Source: Perognathus longimembris pacificus
Taxonomy: Eukaryota; Chordata; Mammalia; Rodentia; Heteromyidae
Assembly: GCF_023159225.1 (NCBI RefSeq)
Contig: NC_063172.1
Location: 62,430,828-62,494,827, forward strand
DNA: 64,000 nt
Direction of reading: 5' to 3'
The notes under the pieces were generated by a model, which saw only the letters and a list, made by a program, of their open reading frames with translations, was not told the DNA's origin and did no database searches. A program made the position numbers and the translations under genes. This document shows, in pieces, positions 35,898 to 46,880 of this stretch (positions are counted from its first letter, which is position 1; each line of letters starts with the position of its first letter).

Positions 35898-36610
35898 ACT
35901 AGTTGTGAGAAATATGGGAATTTTTTGACCTGTAGGTATTAATTCTTTAAATCTAATGTATTTTAAATAATCTATAAAAGAAGTTGATGTCCTCAGTATT
36001 AACAAATATTGCTAATACTAGTGAAACCTATTATATAAAAATTCTTTTAGAATGGGAAGTTTTATATTCTTTAATAATATATCAAAGTCATTAAAATAAG
36101 CCAAACTGTCAAATATTTGAATGGATCCAAAAATTAGCTAAGGTACTTCCTTAAGTTCCAATTTTGTGGATTAATAATCAAGTCAAATCCACTACAAATA
36201 GTTGTGAGATTATTGCTCATAAGGATTTGTCTAGAGTTTGATATTCTCTAAACAAAGAAAATATAATTATAATAGGATGTAAGAAGACAGGTATTAAGGG
36301 GGAAAAGGTGAAAAATGATAAGAAAAAGAAATCAGGAAATGAAATGAATTTTAAATCTTCTTATTCCTAAATGCTGGATCGATGAGTATGAACTTCTAGC
36401 TCTTGTCTAGGATAGTCAGACAGTTCAGACACAACATATGTAGGCTACAACAAATCCATTTCCAATTATAATGCTTACTTAAAATTAAAGAACATATAAA
36501 AATTAAGGTATTCTATGCAGTCCATGTACATTAATGCTACTTACAAGTAACCAGACTGATTTGTGGCATTTTTTGACTCCTAAATTCAAAGGCATTGATA
36601 TATTTATTAT
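35898..36610. other. Unassigned AT-rich sequence
   Basis: No gene or confident repeat was seen. Confidence 0.5.
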
Positions 36611-36611
36611 T

Positions 36612-36855
36612 ATTATTTAGTTTACTTTTGTCATTGGGCTTGAACTCAGGGCCTGGGTGTTGTCCCTGAGCTCTTTTGCTTAAGGCTAGCATTTTACCAC
36701 TGTGAACCACAGCACCACTTCTGATTTTCTGGTGGCTACTTGGAGATAAGCATATCATGGGCTTTCCTGCTTGGGCTGACTTTGAACTGCAATCCTCAGA
36801 TCTCAAGCCCCTTGAGTAGCTAGGATTCTAGGCATGAGCCACTGGTGCCTGGCTG
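36612..36855 (-). mobile_element. B1-Geo SINE, full length
   Basis: Geo ('ttgggcttgaactcagggcc', 'taaggctagcattttaccac') and then B1 ('cagatctcaagccccttgag', 'catgagccactggtgcctgg') lie on the minus strand. A (TTA)n run borders the tail. Confidence 0.9.
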
Positions 36856-37182
36856 ATAATATTTTTTATATTCTTCCTTCCTTCATTTTATTCTCTTTTA
36901 TATTTTCTTTATACTAGGAAATGTACTATGAGCTTTACATAACATTTCATCTAGAAATTACATTATAATTGAAGTTCTAAAACAGAGTGATTTATCTAGT
37001 ATGTTAAAGACAGGATATAAACTTTGACACTGGTTTCAGAAATGTTCTATTGCATTTATTAACAATATATTTGCATTATAAATGCACTTTAATTATGAGT
37101 TAGCTCATTACAAATTAAGTATCTTGCCAAATAGCCAAAGTATTGTATTAAAATTATTTCTAGTAATTAAACATAATGTTTA

Positions 37183-37508
37183 TTTGTTGAGCATCCTTTA
37201 TCTGAAATGGTTGGAACTGGAAGTTCTTTGGATTGTGGATTTGCATATATGTAATGGCATATTTTAGAGAGGGGACTTCAGTGTAAATGTAAATTTTGTT
37301 TCTTCATATACCCCTCGTACAAATACAGTGTGTGCAACATTGTCAATGTTTTTGGAGTGCCTGTACTGTGACCGCAACCACCCTGTGAGGTCAGCTGTGG
37401 ATGTTTCCATTGGGACATCATGTCAGCACTTAAATGTTTTGCATTGGAGCAGCTCACACTTTAGGTTTTCAGATTAGAGTTGTTCAGCATGTAGCAACCT
37501 GTATTTTT
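37183..37508. mobile_element. Tigger-like non-autonomous DNA transposon fossil
   Basis: The left end 'ttgagcatcctttatctgaa' and the right end 'tcagattagagttgttcagc' are near reverse complements, as expected for decayed terminal inverted repeats. The interior ('cacttaaatgttttgcattg') keeps the pattern of a mammalian TcMar-Tigger MITE of about 320 bp. There is no transposase. The exact family is not assigned. Confidence 0.55.
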
Positions 37509-38068
37509 TAATTTGTGTTAACATTCTTTGAATGATAGTTATGACGGTGTGCAATACATATAACGTGCCTGTTATGAATGTTAAGAATTTTGTAAATCCT
37601 ATTATGAAGTTTTTCTACTAACTCATTGATTTGCTTCCAAGAATGGAAATAAGGATCTCAGAAAACTGCACCCTCTAGTGCACATTTTTTGTTTTTATGA
37701 AGTGTAATCTGAATATCTCTTTGTACCTAATACACACATCTCTGCACTTAGAAATAAAGAAATGCAACTTTCCATTGTTTCAAATACCTCCACAAGCAGT
37801 TGACCCAGAAAGGGAAATTTTAAACAACCAGGGTAACAAAGACTTGATTTTTTTCTGTATATTCTTTCTACTTTTACTTGAAAGTTAGTTGGTATTTATA
37901 ATTTAGTTGAAATGGTAATAAAACAGATAAGCTTTCTATTATGATACATATGTGTAGCTACCATGTGACCTGCACACACAGAAGATTCTGTAGATATGTT
38001 CACAAAGTAGAGTATTTAACTTTAAATTCAAAGGGTCAGTGTATATGAGAGACAAAAGCTGAGCTTGC
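37509..38068. other. Unassigned AT-rich sequence
   Basis: No gene or confident repeat was seen. Confidence 0.5.
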
Positions 38069-38078
38069 TAGAAAGGAA

Positions 38079-38172
38079 AGAAGGAGGAGGAGGAGGAGGA
38101 GGAGGAGGAGGAGGAGGAGGAGGAGGAGGAGGAGGAGGAGGAGAAGGAGGAGGAGGAAGAGGAAGAAGAGGG
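38079..38172. repeat. (GGA)n polypurine microsatellite
   Basis: About 23 near-perfect GGA units lead into a mixed GGA/GAA part; the strand is pure purine for about 90 bases. Such mirror-symmetric purine runs can form triplex DNA. Confidence 0.97.
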
Positions 38173-40202
38173 GCACTCAAACTCTCTTCTCTTTCCTGCC
38201 ACTGGATATGTATTGCCCTCTTTAGCTACTGCACATCATTTCTGCTTGTTTCGAGCCCCAGCTCAGCTGTCATAACCTTCTTTGGAGAACCCAGGACTCA
38301 TTTTTCACATCGCTAACTGACTACTTAAACAACTAATTATTAAAGAAAGAGGCCTCTTTATTATTTTGTATTCTTTTTTGCTTCTTCAAATTATCATTAT
38401 GTATTATATGTTCATATGAATGAGTGAAAATGACTACTTCTGATAGTGTAAATGGCCACTTTTGACCTTTGTACTCTGTGTCATGTTATAGAAACATTAT
38501 CCTCCTCAGTCTCTTTAGCCTAGATCAAATCACCACTGCATAGTGGGCTGCAGCGTAGCATGTGTCATAGTTGTAATTGAACATTCACTGGGAATTACTG
38601 GTTAGTGGAAGTCTCTCACTTCACTAACCAACACAGCTAAGAGAAGATGGGTCTAAGAGTACACACATGATTCTAATAAAGTTCCTAGCACATAATAAAT
38701 AAAATTTTAATATATATATTTCTGAAATTAATAGACTGAAAAGAAAGAAGAGGAGGGAAGAATAAAGGACAGAGGCAGGGAAAGATGGAGAATGTTGTGA
38801 GCAGTTTGATCATATAAAAGGTCCAAGATAGAGTTGGGCTGTTTTATTTTATTGTTTATCCTGTTGGTCATAAGGGCCAAGAAAAAATTTTAAGAAAAGG
38901 TATAATATGATTTAGGAAAAATCAATGCAAAAGATGCATGGTAGTGGGAAAACTGTTGAAATAATCAGCAACTGACAGCCTACAGAAACAGTAATAGAAG
39001 CAGAAAACAAAGGCAACGAACAAAAACCCAGGGGTCAATATTTAGACAAGAAAACAGCACTATTATGTATGTAATCCAAGCTACTGGTCGCAGGATCATT
39101 TGTCATTTTGTGACTAAGAGTATACCAGCACCATAAAATAAAAAGTCACTGTAATGTAAAAGTGCCTTATGTTCCTAGTAATAAACTGCAACAGATTCAG
39201 ACTTCGATAATATGTTGGCATCTTGAAAAGCAACATCATCCTTGGGTGTCCCAGGTGGATCGTGCAGAGAACTGCAGAGGGCGGATGAAAAGTAAGGTAG
39301 AAGTTGCTGAACCTAGTGAGAAAGCCACTGAGTCTTTCCAGTTTCCCCGATAGGCACTGCGAACAAGGCGTTCTGTGAGCCCAGCTAATCTCACCTCTGT
39401 GATGCGATCAAAAATAAGGTCTCTACTGAGTGTCATGAAAGGAGGTCTTTTGTTTCTTCAGAATTACCCCCACAGTTTTATGCTGTCAAGAGATAAAGAT
39501 GAATTTAAATTTGAAACAGATACTGGCAGGTGTCAGGGAAAGAAACGATTATATTCTCTGTGGCCATCATAATGTAGAGTAATAATTCTTCAACCAAACT
39601 GAGTATTTTCCATTTAAATGATTTCTTTGGAAAGTAATGTGGAAGCAGCTGTGAGACCTATATTTTGCACATATATTGCATTATAATATTAAATATTATT
39701 TGTACATAAAAGGCAATGAAGTACAATAGCTTTTATCAAATTGTGGCTCGTGGTTTGTATTTTATATTCCCCTGGAGGAGAATATGTATCAATCACATTT
39801 GAGAGAGTCAGCATAAGGAAACATTTTTGGTTTGCATTTTTATTCCACAAGGGTAACTTGTTTTGGAGAAAGTCTAATAATATGTATATATAGGGTATAA
39901 TTTATTATGTATGCATAAAAATAATTTAGTAAATGCATTTATAATATTTAAATAAATTATAACTTGAATTACCATGACTAGTTTTAATCTTCAAACAGGA
40001 AAGTCTTTACATAGACTTGTGGATTTTTCATTTAGTATTTTTAGTCTAAATAATACCATATTCGTTTTCTTTTTAAACTATTATTTTTATCTTTAGGTAG
40101 TTGTGAAAAGAGTTGCCATGCAATAAAGCAGTTTATGAATATAATACATACTGATCAGTGTTGCCCTTTTCAACCTTCTCCCTTAGCCCTTCCAATGTTA
40201 TG
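38173..40202. other. Long stretch without recognised genes
   Basis: Mostly AT-rich. The block 39160-39560 is less AT-rich and shows several CpG sites. Short frames on both strands (63-66 codons) overlap there but match no family. It may be unique or conserved non-coding DNA. Confidence 0.45.
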
Positions 40203-40220
40203 CCTCACCTCTGTTTTCTT

Positions 40221-40429
40221 TTTTTTTTTTTTTTTTTTTGCCAGTCCTGGGCCTTGGACTCAGGGCCTGAGCACTGTCCCTGGCTTCTTCCCGCTCAAGG
40301 CTAGCACTCTGCCACTTGAGCCACAGTGCCGCTTCTGGCCGTTTTCTGTATATGTGGTGCTGGGGAATCGAACCTAGGGCCTCGTGTATCCGAGGCAGGC
40401 ACTCTTGCCACTAGGCTATATCCCCAGCC
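40221..40429 (-). mobile_element. IDL-Geo SINE, young-looking
   Basis: A 19-base T tail, then Geo and IDL on the minus strand with few apparent changes. The target duplication 'cctcacctctgttttctt' is perfect at 40203-40220 and 40430-40447. Confidence 0.95.
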
Positions 40430-40447
40430 CCTCACCTCTGTTTTCTT

Positions 40448-40938
40448 AATTTTTGTATATGCATTGTATTTAATAACTTTATTTCCCCTCTTCCTCCCTC
40501 CCCCACAATACCTCTCCCCTGTCTTTTAAAAGAAAGCCTGACTTCTTTTTCTGGGCATCCTCATTTTAAAGTTCCCAGGAAATTCTAAATTCAGATATGT
40601 TGTGAGACAACCTATATCATATTATACTTAGTGTTTTGGTGTCTTTTCTATATAAAATGCCCAGTATAGGCAAGCTATTCTTCTCTTCCTTTCAGATAAC
40701 CCTTTCTTAATATAATTTTGTATTTGGGCTCTGACCAGTAAGTCAATAATAACATGTTAATACAAATAAATAGTTTAGTCATCACATATGGTAACTTGGT
40801 TGTGTTTTTATGGAAGGGTATAAGAAATGTAAGGCACAACTCCAATGTATAAGCAATCTTTACAGGTTTTAAACCAACACATAGAACAACTATTATACTA
40901 TATGTTATGCTAAGAGCTCAGTAGAAATCCAGAATAAT
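40448..40938. other. Unassigned AT-rich sequence
   Basis: No gene or confident repeat was seen. Confidence 0.5.
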
Positions 40939-40952
40939 CTGAGATAGGACTC

Positions 40953-41166
40953 TTTTTTTTTTTTTTTTTTTTTGGCCAGTCCTGGGCCTTGGACTCAGGG
41001 CCTGAGCACTGTCCCTGGCTTCCTTTTGCTCAAGGCTAGCACTCTGCCACTTGAGCCACAGCGCCACTTCTGGACGTTTTCTGTATATGTGGTGCTGGGG
41101 AATCGAACCCAGGGCCTCATGTATACGAGGCAAGCTCTCTTGCTACTAGGCCATATCCCCAGCCCC
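40953..41166 (-). mobile_element. IDL-Geo SINE, young-looking
   Basis: A T tail of about 21 bases, Geo and IDL on the minus strand. The target duplication is 'gagataggactctttt' at 40941-40956, with 'gagataggcctttt' at 41167-41180. It is very similar to the copy 500 bp upstream. Confidence 0.94.
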
Positions 41167-41329
41167 GAGATAGGCCTTTTAAAGAAGCTAAAAGTTCTAT
41201 TTAAGGGAAAACTGCCATGACAACCCAGTAGTGTTTGATGTATGATTACCCATATGATTTTGACATTTCTTTCATGGGTGGAATGACACATTATATTTCC
41301 CAACTATGGCCCAAGACATATCTACTGTC

Positions 41330-41535
41330 TAATTTAATCTTCATGAATCCTGACACTTTTCCAGCAAGAGGTCAAGTCTATTTCCCCTTCTCTCAAATTG
41401 GACAAGGGTTATGGCTTCCTTGCAAAGAAGAATATCCAGAATGGACGCTGAAGAAACTCTACAGCTAAAACATACCAAGTCACATGACTTCCGCTTGGCC
41501 CCTCTCAGTTCTTGCTGCTGTACTGTAGCGCCTGC
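41330..41535 (+). mobile_element. MLT1-like MaLR LTR fossil
   Basis: 'gtctatttccccttctctca', 'ggacaagggttatggcttcc' and 'tgacttccgcttggcccctc' follow the MLT1 LTR pattern loosely. The ends are unsure. The 77-codon frame over it is not a gene. Confidence 0.45.
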
Positions 41536-42100
41536 TGCAATGTTTTCAAGTGGTCTACACTTACATTCAAGTGTTTCATGAATACTTCAAAAATACATTT
41601 AAGGTAGCTTACAGCAAGAACTGTAAAGTAATTCATGTACAATGAAAGACCAAATGGTCCAAAGTGAAGAGACTGAATTACATCAAGAAACTGCCTAGCT
41701 GAAAAAAAAAATCCCTGTAATAACTGATATAAAACATATTAAAGGTCGATTTGAGAGTTGCTTTTAAGGAAGAAAAGCACCACCACCAACAAACAGAACA
41801 AATTTTCCAGACCTTTTGTAAAAAATTTACTCATGTGTGATTTTCTTGCAAATACATCTCCATACTTCCTAACCCGTCTAAACAGACATTTATTTTACTT
41901 GAGTTGAATAATATATTCCTATCATTTTATTAGCTTAGAAGGACTTTCACATATATACGTATATATTATAATACTATGTCAAAGTAATAGCTGCAAAAAT
42001 TGGAGCTGATGAGCTTATTGTTATTTAACATTGTCAGCTGATTACACATCAAGAACAAATAAAGATTAATTACCACTACTGTAAATTTCCTGATGACAAG
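41536..42100. other. Unassigned AT-rich sequence
   Basis: No gene or confident repeat was seen. Confidence 0.5.
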
Positions 42101-42104
42101 TTTT

Positions 42105-42460
42105 AGGGTTTGAATATAAAATATTTGTGTTGGACCAATGTGTTCAATGCACTGCTGGTACTATTTGAGATAGTGGTGAAAATTTTAGGAGATGGCCTAG
42201 TTGTAGAAAACAGATCATTTGGGGTGTGCTTTGAAAGGTTTCCTTGGCCCTGTTTCCTGTTTCATGCTCTGTTTCCAGTCCAGCATGAGGTAAACAACTT
42301 CCTCTTCCACTCATTCCTGCTGCCACAATATTCTGAGCAAAATAATGAAACCAAGAAACCATAGTCTGACTTCTCAGAAATGGATTCAAGATAAGTCTTT
42401 TTTCCTTTAAGTTGTTCTCTCTGGTATTTGGCCACAAATCCAAAATTAACTAATATAGCA
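42105..42460 (+). mobile_element. Old LTR-like repeat (MaLR type)
   Basis: 'ggtttgaatataaaatattt', 'ttccagtccagcatgaggta', 'ctgccacaatattctgagca' and the end 'taagttgttctctctggtat' follow a repeat common in rodent genomes that ends in 'gttctctcaggtatttggtcac'. I take it to be a MaLR-type LTR; the family name is not assigned. Frames on both strands are not genes. Confidence 0.6.
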
Positions 42461-42930
42461 AATAATATTTCCAATAAATCCACATGTTTAAGCTGTACCA
42501 ATATCATTTTGAAAATGGAGAACATCACATGATTGTGAAATTAAACAAAATAGTGCAAATTTAATCATCACCTAAGAGAAGATTAATTTCTATAACTTTG
42601 GTGCAACAGAATCTAAACATAAATGATTTTCTAACTTTGAAATGTAAATGATTTCTTAAATAATTCAATTTACTCATGCTAGAAAACTAAGGAATATAGA
42701 TGAAACTTACAGTTTAAAAAGATTTGAAAAAAATAGTCAAGATTGAGATGTAAGTTTGGTATTGATAACTGCCAGAGGGAAAATAGGACTTCCATGTAAT
42801 TGCAGATAGATTTGTTTCCCAAGAGTAGAACCATGTTTTATGAAAACAGATTTAAAATTATAAGGTAGAATAGAAATACCAGGATGTATTAGGCCAACTG
42901 TTACTTGCTTGTGAGTAAAAATAATACCTA
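42461..42930. other. Unassigned AT-rich sequence
   Basis: No gene or confident repeat was seen. Confidence 0.5.
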
Positions 42931-42932
42931 GT

Positions 42933-43160
42933 TCTGAGTGCAGGTGGCTCATCCCTGTAATCCTAGGTACCCAGGAGGCTGAGCTCTGAGGATCGAGGCT
43001 CAAAGCTAGCCCTGGGCAGGAAAGTCCATGAGACTTTTATCCCTAATTAACCATCAAAAAGTCAGAAGTGGAGCTGTGGCTCAAGTGGTAGAGGGTAGAG
43101 TGCTGGCCTTGAGCAATTTTTGCTCTGGGACAGTGCCCGGGCCTTGTGTTGAAGCTCTAG

Positions 43161-43162
<2 letters not shown>
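42933..43162 (+). mobile_element. B1-Geo SINE
   Basis: B1 ('gtggctcatccctgtaatcc', 'ggctgagctctgaggatcg') and Geo ('ggagctgtggctcaagtggt'). Geo carries a small internal duplication, 'gtagagggtagagtg'. The tail became a CA tract. Confidence 0.9.

Positions 43163-43213
<51 letters not shown>
43163..43213. repeat. (CA)n microsatellite
   Basis: About 25 pure CA units at the end of a B1-Geo SINE. Confidence 0.97.
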
Positions 43214-43215
<2 letters not shown>

Positions 43216-43800
43216 TAGCCAGATTCTGTCACATACATTAAAGATAAGTACTTGAACACTTTCAGGTGATTTTTAGTTTGACTCTTTAAAGTACTACTGA
43301 AATATATATTTGTGTCCACAGGAAATGGAAAAAACTGTTTAAATTTTGAAAAGTCTTCTTTTTGACCAATACACATGCAGGATTAATAGATTAATAAAGC
43401 AGTTCAGAATGATTGTTTTCCAGTCTTAGAGAGTAATCTTAAAAGGGATGAGGCTTTGGAGGGAAAAGTAAATTTTGTATTTCATACATAATTAGGTGTT
43501 AAAGCATATCTCATAAATTGAAAGGGTGGCCAAGTATTCAATTTATATATATTCAAATATATATTTGTGTCCTTTTCTTTCGTGGCAAATTCTAGTGCAG
43601 GAATTACAAAGTTAACTCTGATAACAGTAAGAGTACAGGTGCTCTTTGCAGATAGGGAATGTCATGAAGGACCTGAAAGGCTGAGAGTGTAGAGAAGGGG
43701 CTGACAGATGATAGAGCTAACCAGAGGAAATTGAAGTCTTGAGACTTAGGGACTTGAAACAGGGCAAAAGCTGGTCAGGAAATACCTGGCTGAAAATAAG
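43214..43800. other. Unassigned sequence
   Basis: No gene or confident repeat was seen. Confidence 0.5.
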
Positions 43801-43805
43801 AGACT

Positions 43806-44012
43806 GAGCCAGGCACTGGGAGCTTATGCCTGTAATCCTAGCTATTTAAGTGGCTGAGATCTGAGGATCACAGTTCAAAGCCAGCCTGGGCAGGCAAGTC
43901 CACTACAAAAGCCTGGAATTGGAGCCATGGCTCAAGTGGTAGAGTACTAGCCTTGAGCAAAAAGATCTCATAGACAGTACCCAGTCCCTGAGTTCAAGTC
44001 CTAGGACTGCAT
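43806..44012 (+). mobile_element. B1-Geo SINE
   Basis: B1 ('gagccaggcactgggagctt') and Geo ('ggagccatggctcaagtggt', 'agttcaagtcctaggactgc') with a (CAAAA)n tail. The B1-Geo link is about 20 bases shorter than in other copies. Confidence 0.9.
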
Positions 44013-44181
44013 ACACACAAACAAAACAAAACAAAAGAGAACATATGAACAACAGAAAACAGGAGACTCAGCCAGCAGTGGTTCATGAATAAAGACAGAT
44101 CTAAACTACTGCTTCTCCATGCTTCTGTTGCTATTTCCACTTCCCCGTCCCTCTGTCTCCTTTGTCTTTATCTTTGTCTCG

Positions 44182-44182
<1 letters not shown>

Positions 44183-44248
<66 letters not shown>

Positions 44249-44297
44249 AGTCTCTCTCTCTCTCTCAGACACACAGACACACAGACACACAGACACA
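44183..44297. repeat. (TC)n and (ACAGAC)n compound microsatellite
   Basis: About 80 bases of TC repeat are followed by 'acacagacacacagacac' units. The long Leu/Ser frames over it are repeat artefacts. Confidence 0.97.
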
Positions 44298-44554
44298 GTT
44301 TCTAGATAAATCAAATGACCTGTATGATATTATAATGATCAATGTGGGTAATGTAACCTAAGAAAAACTTCCATGTGTTCAAGCATTCATACCTTCTAAA
44401 CCGACCATATTCACCAGACACAGACCATCCGACACGTGCCAAATGTTAGGACCTAATCCCAGGAGAAAATAACTATTGTAGCGCAAAAGAAAAGGGAAAC
44501 TAAGAGGAGTGATATGAAAAATACCATGTAAATGAGAGAATGATGATGTAGTCC

Positions 44555-44775
44555 AGAGTTCGAAAACTATGCCCCATTGTTCAAATTTTTTTTATCATCT
44601 GCCTTATAAACAAAGTTTAATTGGCATCCAGCCATACCAGTTCATGTGGTCTGTGGCTGCTTTTTACAGTTTAGTAGTGAAGTTGAGTAGTTGCAACAAA
44701 AATTGAGGGGCTTGCAAAGACTAAAATTATGTACTATGTGGCCTCCCTATGGGACTTCACTGGCCTGTGGTATGG
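44555..44775 (+). mobile_element. hAT-type DNA transposon fossil
   Basis: 'ttcgaaaactatgccccatt', 'aaacaaagtttaattggcat', 'ggtctgtggctgctttttac' and 'gttgagtagttgcaacaaaa' follow, in order, a widespread mammalian hAT MITE. There is no transposase. The family name is not assigned. Confidence 0.65.
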
Positions 44776-45395
44776 ACAACTGATTAATTGGGGGGTTCAT
44801 CAAGGTTATAGAGTTCAAGAAAAAAGAATAGTCATTAAGCATGCCAGCAAATAAAAAAACAGCCAAATACAATCTCTTCCAAAAGGAAGCAGGACCTTAA
44901 ACAAGAGGAATGGAATGATTGCTATGTGACAGAGAGAATATATAACAACCAGAAGGTATTAGGGATATACCAAAGAAGGCATCTGTCTTAATTTCTTGAA
45001 ATACTGACAGAAAGAACAGGGAAAGAAATGAATAAACAAAAGAAACTAAGCCAACCATTTATTGAAAGATGAGGTTCTCAGAGAGGGTGAGGAAGGGGAA
45101 TATGGTTAAAATACTTGTGTGAAAATGTAACAATAAAGCTTGTTGGACTTGGGAAGGGGGAAATGAGTGCAAGGAAGAGTGAGGAAAGTGCTGAGTCTGA
45201 TCAAGGTTCATGGACAACATATATACAGAAATGTCCAAATGACTCCCCCCTTGTACTACTAATGGATGCTAATCCAGCGATGTGGGACGACAGCAATAGG
45301 AAAAGCACAGTTTTGTCTGTAAGAATGAGTACATAATATTAGGACTGAAGAGGAGAAATTGCATCTTCATGAATTATTTTCTTCTCAGAACTTCT
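44776..45395. other. Unassigned sequence
   Basis: No gene or confident repeat was seen. A 73-codon frame (45115-45336) resembles nothing known. Confidence 0.5.
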
Positions 45396-45546
45396 AGATG
45401 TTGTTATGCTTCAAGGGTTTTTTCCTCAAGGCTCATGTGTTGGAACGTTGGTCCTCAGGTAGTGAAATTTTAAGATATAAGGCTCAATGGGCAATGTTTA
45501 GATCAATTAAGGCTGTGCTAACAGAAAGAATTGTGGGATGCCCATT

Positions 45547-46079
45547 TGTAGGGAATGGCTATGCCTTTAAGACCTGAGGCAGCTGGTTGCTGGCCCGTCC
45601 CACCTCCTTCCGGTTCCAAAACCGGAAGAGAAGCCAAACCAGCCCCCGCCTCTCAGCAGTGAGCATGTGTGTCGTGATGGCACCGGCTGACCCAGGAGGC
45701 CGAGCCAAGAGGTCTCCGCCTCTGTGGGAAGTTCCGTGACATCACCGTGATGGACATGCTCATTAGCCTATCGCTAGCACATGGCCAGTCCCTCTCCTTC
45801 GCACGTCATTACTGCTATAAGACTGTTAGCCCCTCCCCAGAATAAACAGAACGCTCCTTGAAGCTTCTCCGAGACCCCACGCGCCCATCTTCCTTGGCGA
45901 GTATAGGGAGGGGGCTGGGCGTCTCGCAACCACACGCTGACCGAGGCTATGCGTGGACCTCGCCCCTGCAGCCAATTCCTTCTGGCCAGAGGATATGCGT
46001 TGAGGGCGATAGGGGACCACGTGGAGCGGCAGACAGGCCCAGGACCTCTACACGGGAGGAGGTAGAGCTTAGCCTGGCA
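45547..46079 (+). repeat. 5' LTR
   Basis: It starts 'tgtagggaatggctatgcc' and ends '...agcttagcctggca'. TATA-like 'ctataa' lies at 45815-45820 and AATAAA at 45841-45846. Because AATAAA is only about 25 bases after the TATA box, R is probably very short, as in MMTV and MPMV-like elements (inference). U5 is about 215 bp. The LTR is CpG-rich compared with the window. Confidence 0.9.
45815..45846 (+). promoter_or_regulatory. LTR TATA box and AATAAA signal
   Basis: 'ctataa' and, 20 bases on, 'aataaa'. The matching place in the 3' LTR (50562-50567) reads 'aatgaa', so the copy of the signal that would end the transcript has changed. Confidence 0.65.
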
Positions 46080-46081
46080 AA

Positions 46082-46101
46082 TGGCGACCCAAACATGGGG
46101 C
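46082..46101 (+). promoter_or_regulatory. Primer binding site, Lys1,2-like
   Basis: 'tggcgacccaaacatggggc' lies 2 bases after the LTR. It matches the tRNA-Lys1,2-type site used by betaretroviruses except for two extra bases and one G-to-A change at a former CpG. The assignment is from memory of the consensus and agrees with the 6 bp target duplication. Confidence 0.65.
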
Positions 46102-46880
46102 GGGGCAGGAAGCCCACGTGAAGCAAAGTCCGGAGCTATCGGTGGCCCTTGGGAAATTGGAGTGGGTTCTCCCGAGCGTGTTGGTTCCCCCATCGGGCAG
46201 CTAAGGCGGTGGGGCAGAATCGATTTGTGTTCTAATGGACTTTTGGGATATTCGGGCCAAGGGCTGAGGGATTTCTGCTGCCCACAGAGATGGGCGTGCA
46301 CGCGAGCCCCTGGGCACGCGGTTTTGCGGGTCTCCCAGCACCGGGCTGGTCAGGACAGCGAGGCTTTGCAGGTCCCGCAGGAGACCGGCCATGGCGGCTG
46401 CGCGGCAGAGGAGCAGAGGGCGCGAGGGGCGGTTACTACCGACTGGGCCGGGCCCCCCCACCTCCCCCCGCCCGGGATTTCTGGGTCTGGATTTGCGAGT
46501 GCGGCGGCTGCGCGCGCTGGGTTCCGGGGGCGCGGGGCCCAGGGCGGGCAGCGCAAGTTCCATGGCGGGTGCCGCGGGGCGGGGCGGGGCGGGGGGGGGC
46601 ATGACCCTGGCAATGCTTGGGGCATGGCGGGCACGGAGGTGACGAGGCTCGTGGGGTGCCTGAAGCGGCTTGCCCTAGCAGCCGGTGCCCCCCCACTCGC
46701 TTTCCTTTTCACTTCTGGGGCCCCTGGAGTACAGTGATGGCGGTGGGGGCGGCGGTGGCGGCGCCCCTGAGCGCAGGGTTTTGGGGCTGAAACTGCCTTT
46801 GCGCTGGCTCCCTCCCCCCGCCTCTGAGGCCTGGGAACTCACCGGGCTCGCCTACCTACCATCTAAGGCTGGCTAATCTG
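46102..46880 (+). other. CpG island inside the LTR element
   Basis: This is the densest CpG sequence in the window (most dense 46280-46770), with G/C runs and SP1-like 'ggggcggggcgggg' at about 46575-46592. A 218-codon frame (46081-46737, +) begins inside the primer binding site, is rich in G, A and R, and resembles no family; overlapping long frames on both strands are expected from GC richness alone. The origin is unknown: it could be element leader or captured host promoter or first-exon DNA. Confidence 0.75.

Noticed and set aside
38065..38316. Gly-rich frame of 83 codons
   Set aside because: Translation of the GGA repeat.
44085..44361. Leu/Ser-rich frames that look like membrane segments
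   Set aside because: Translation of the TC microsatellite.
46201..46712. Pro/Arg-rich minus-strand frames of 86-133 codons
   Set aside because: These are shadows of the same GC-rich stretch, without start context or family resemblance.
46081..46737. 218-codon plus-strand frame in the CpG island
   Set aside because: It begins inside the primer binding site, its composition is what GC-rich DNA gives by chance, overlapping frames of similar quality exist on the other strand, and no domain is recognisable.
45547..46880. Host gene promoter with first exon
   Set aside because: The LTR pair and 6 bp target duplication show the segment lies within a retroelement, though a captured host origin for the CpG island is kept as a finding.
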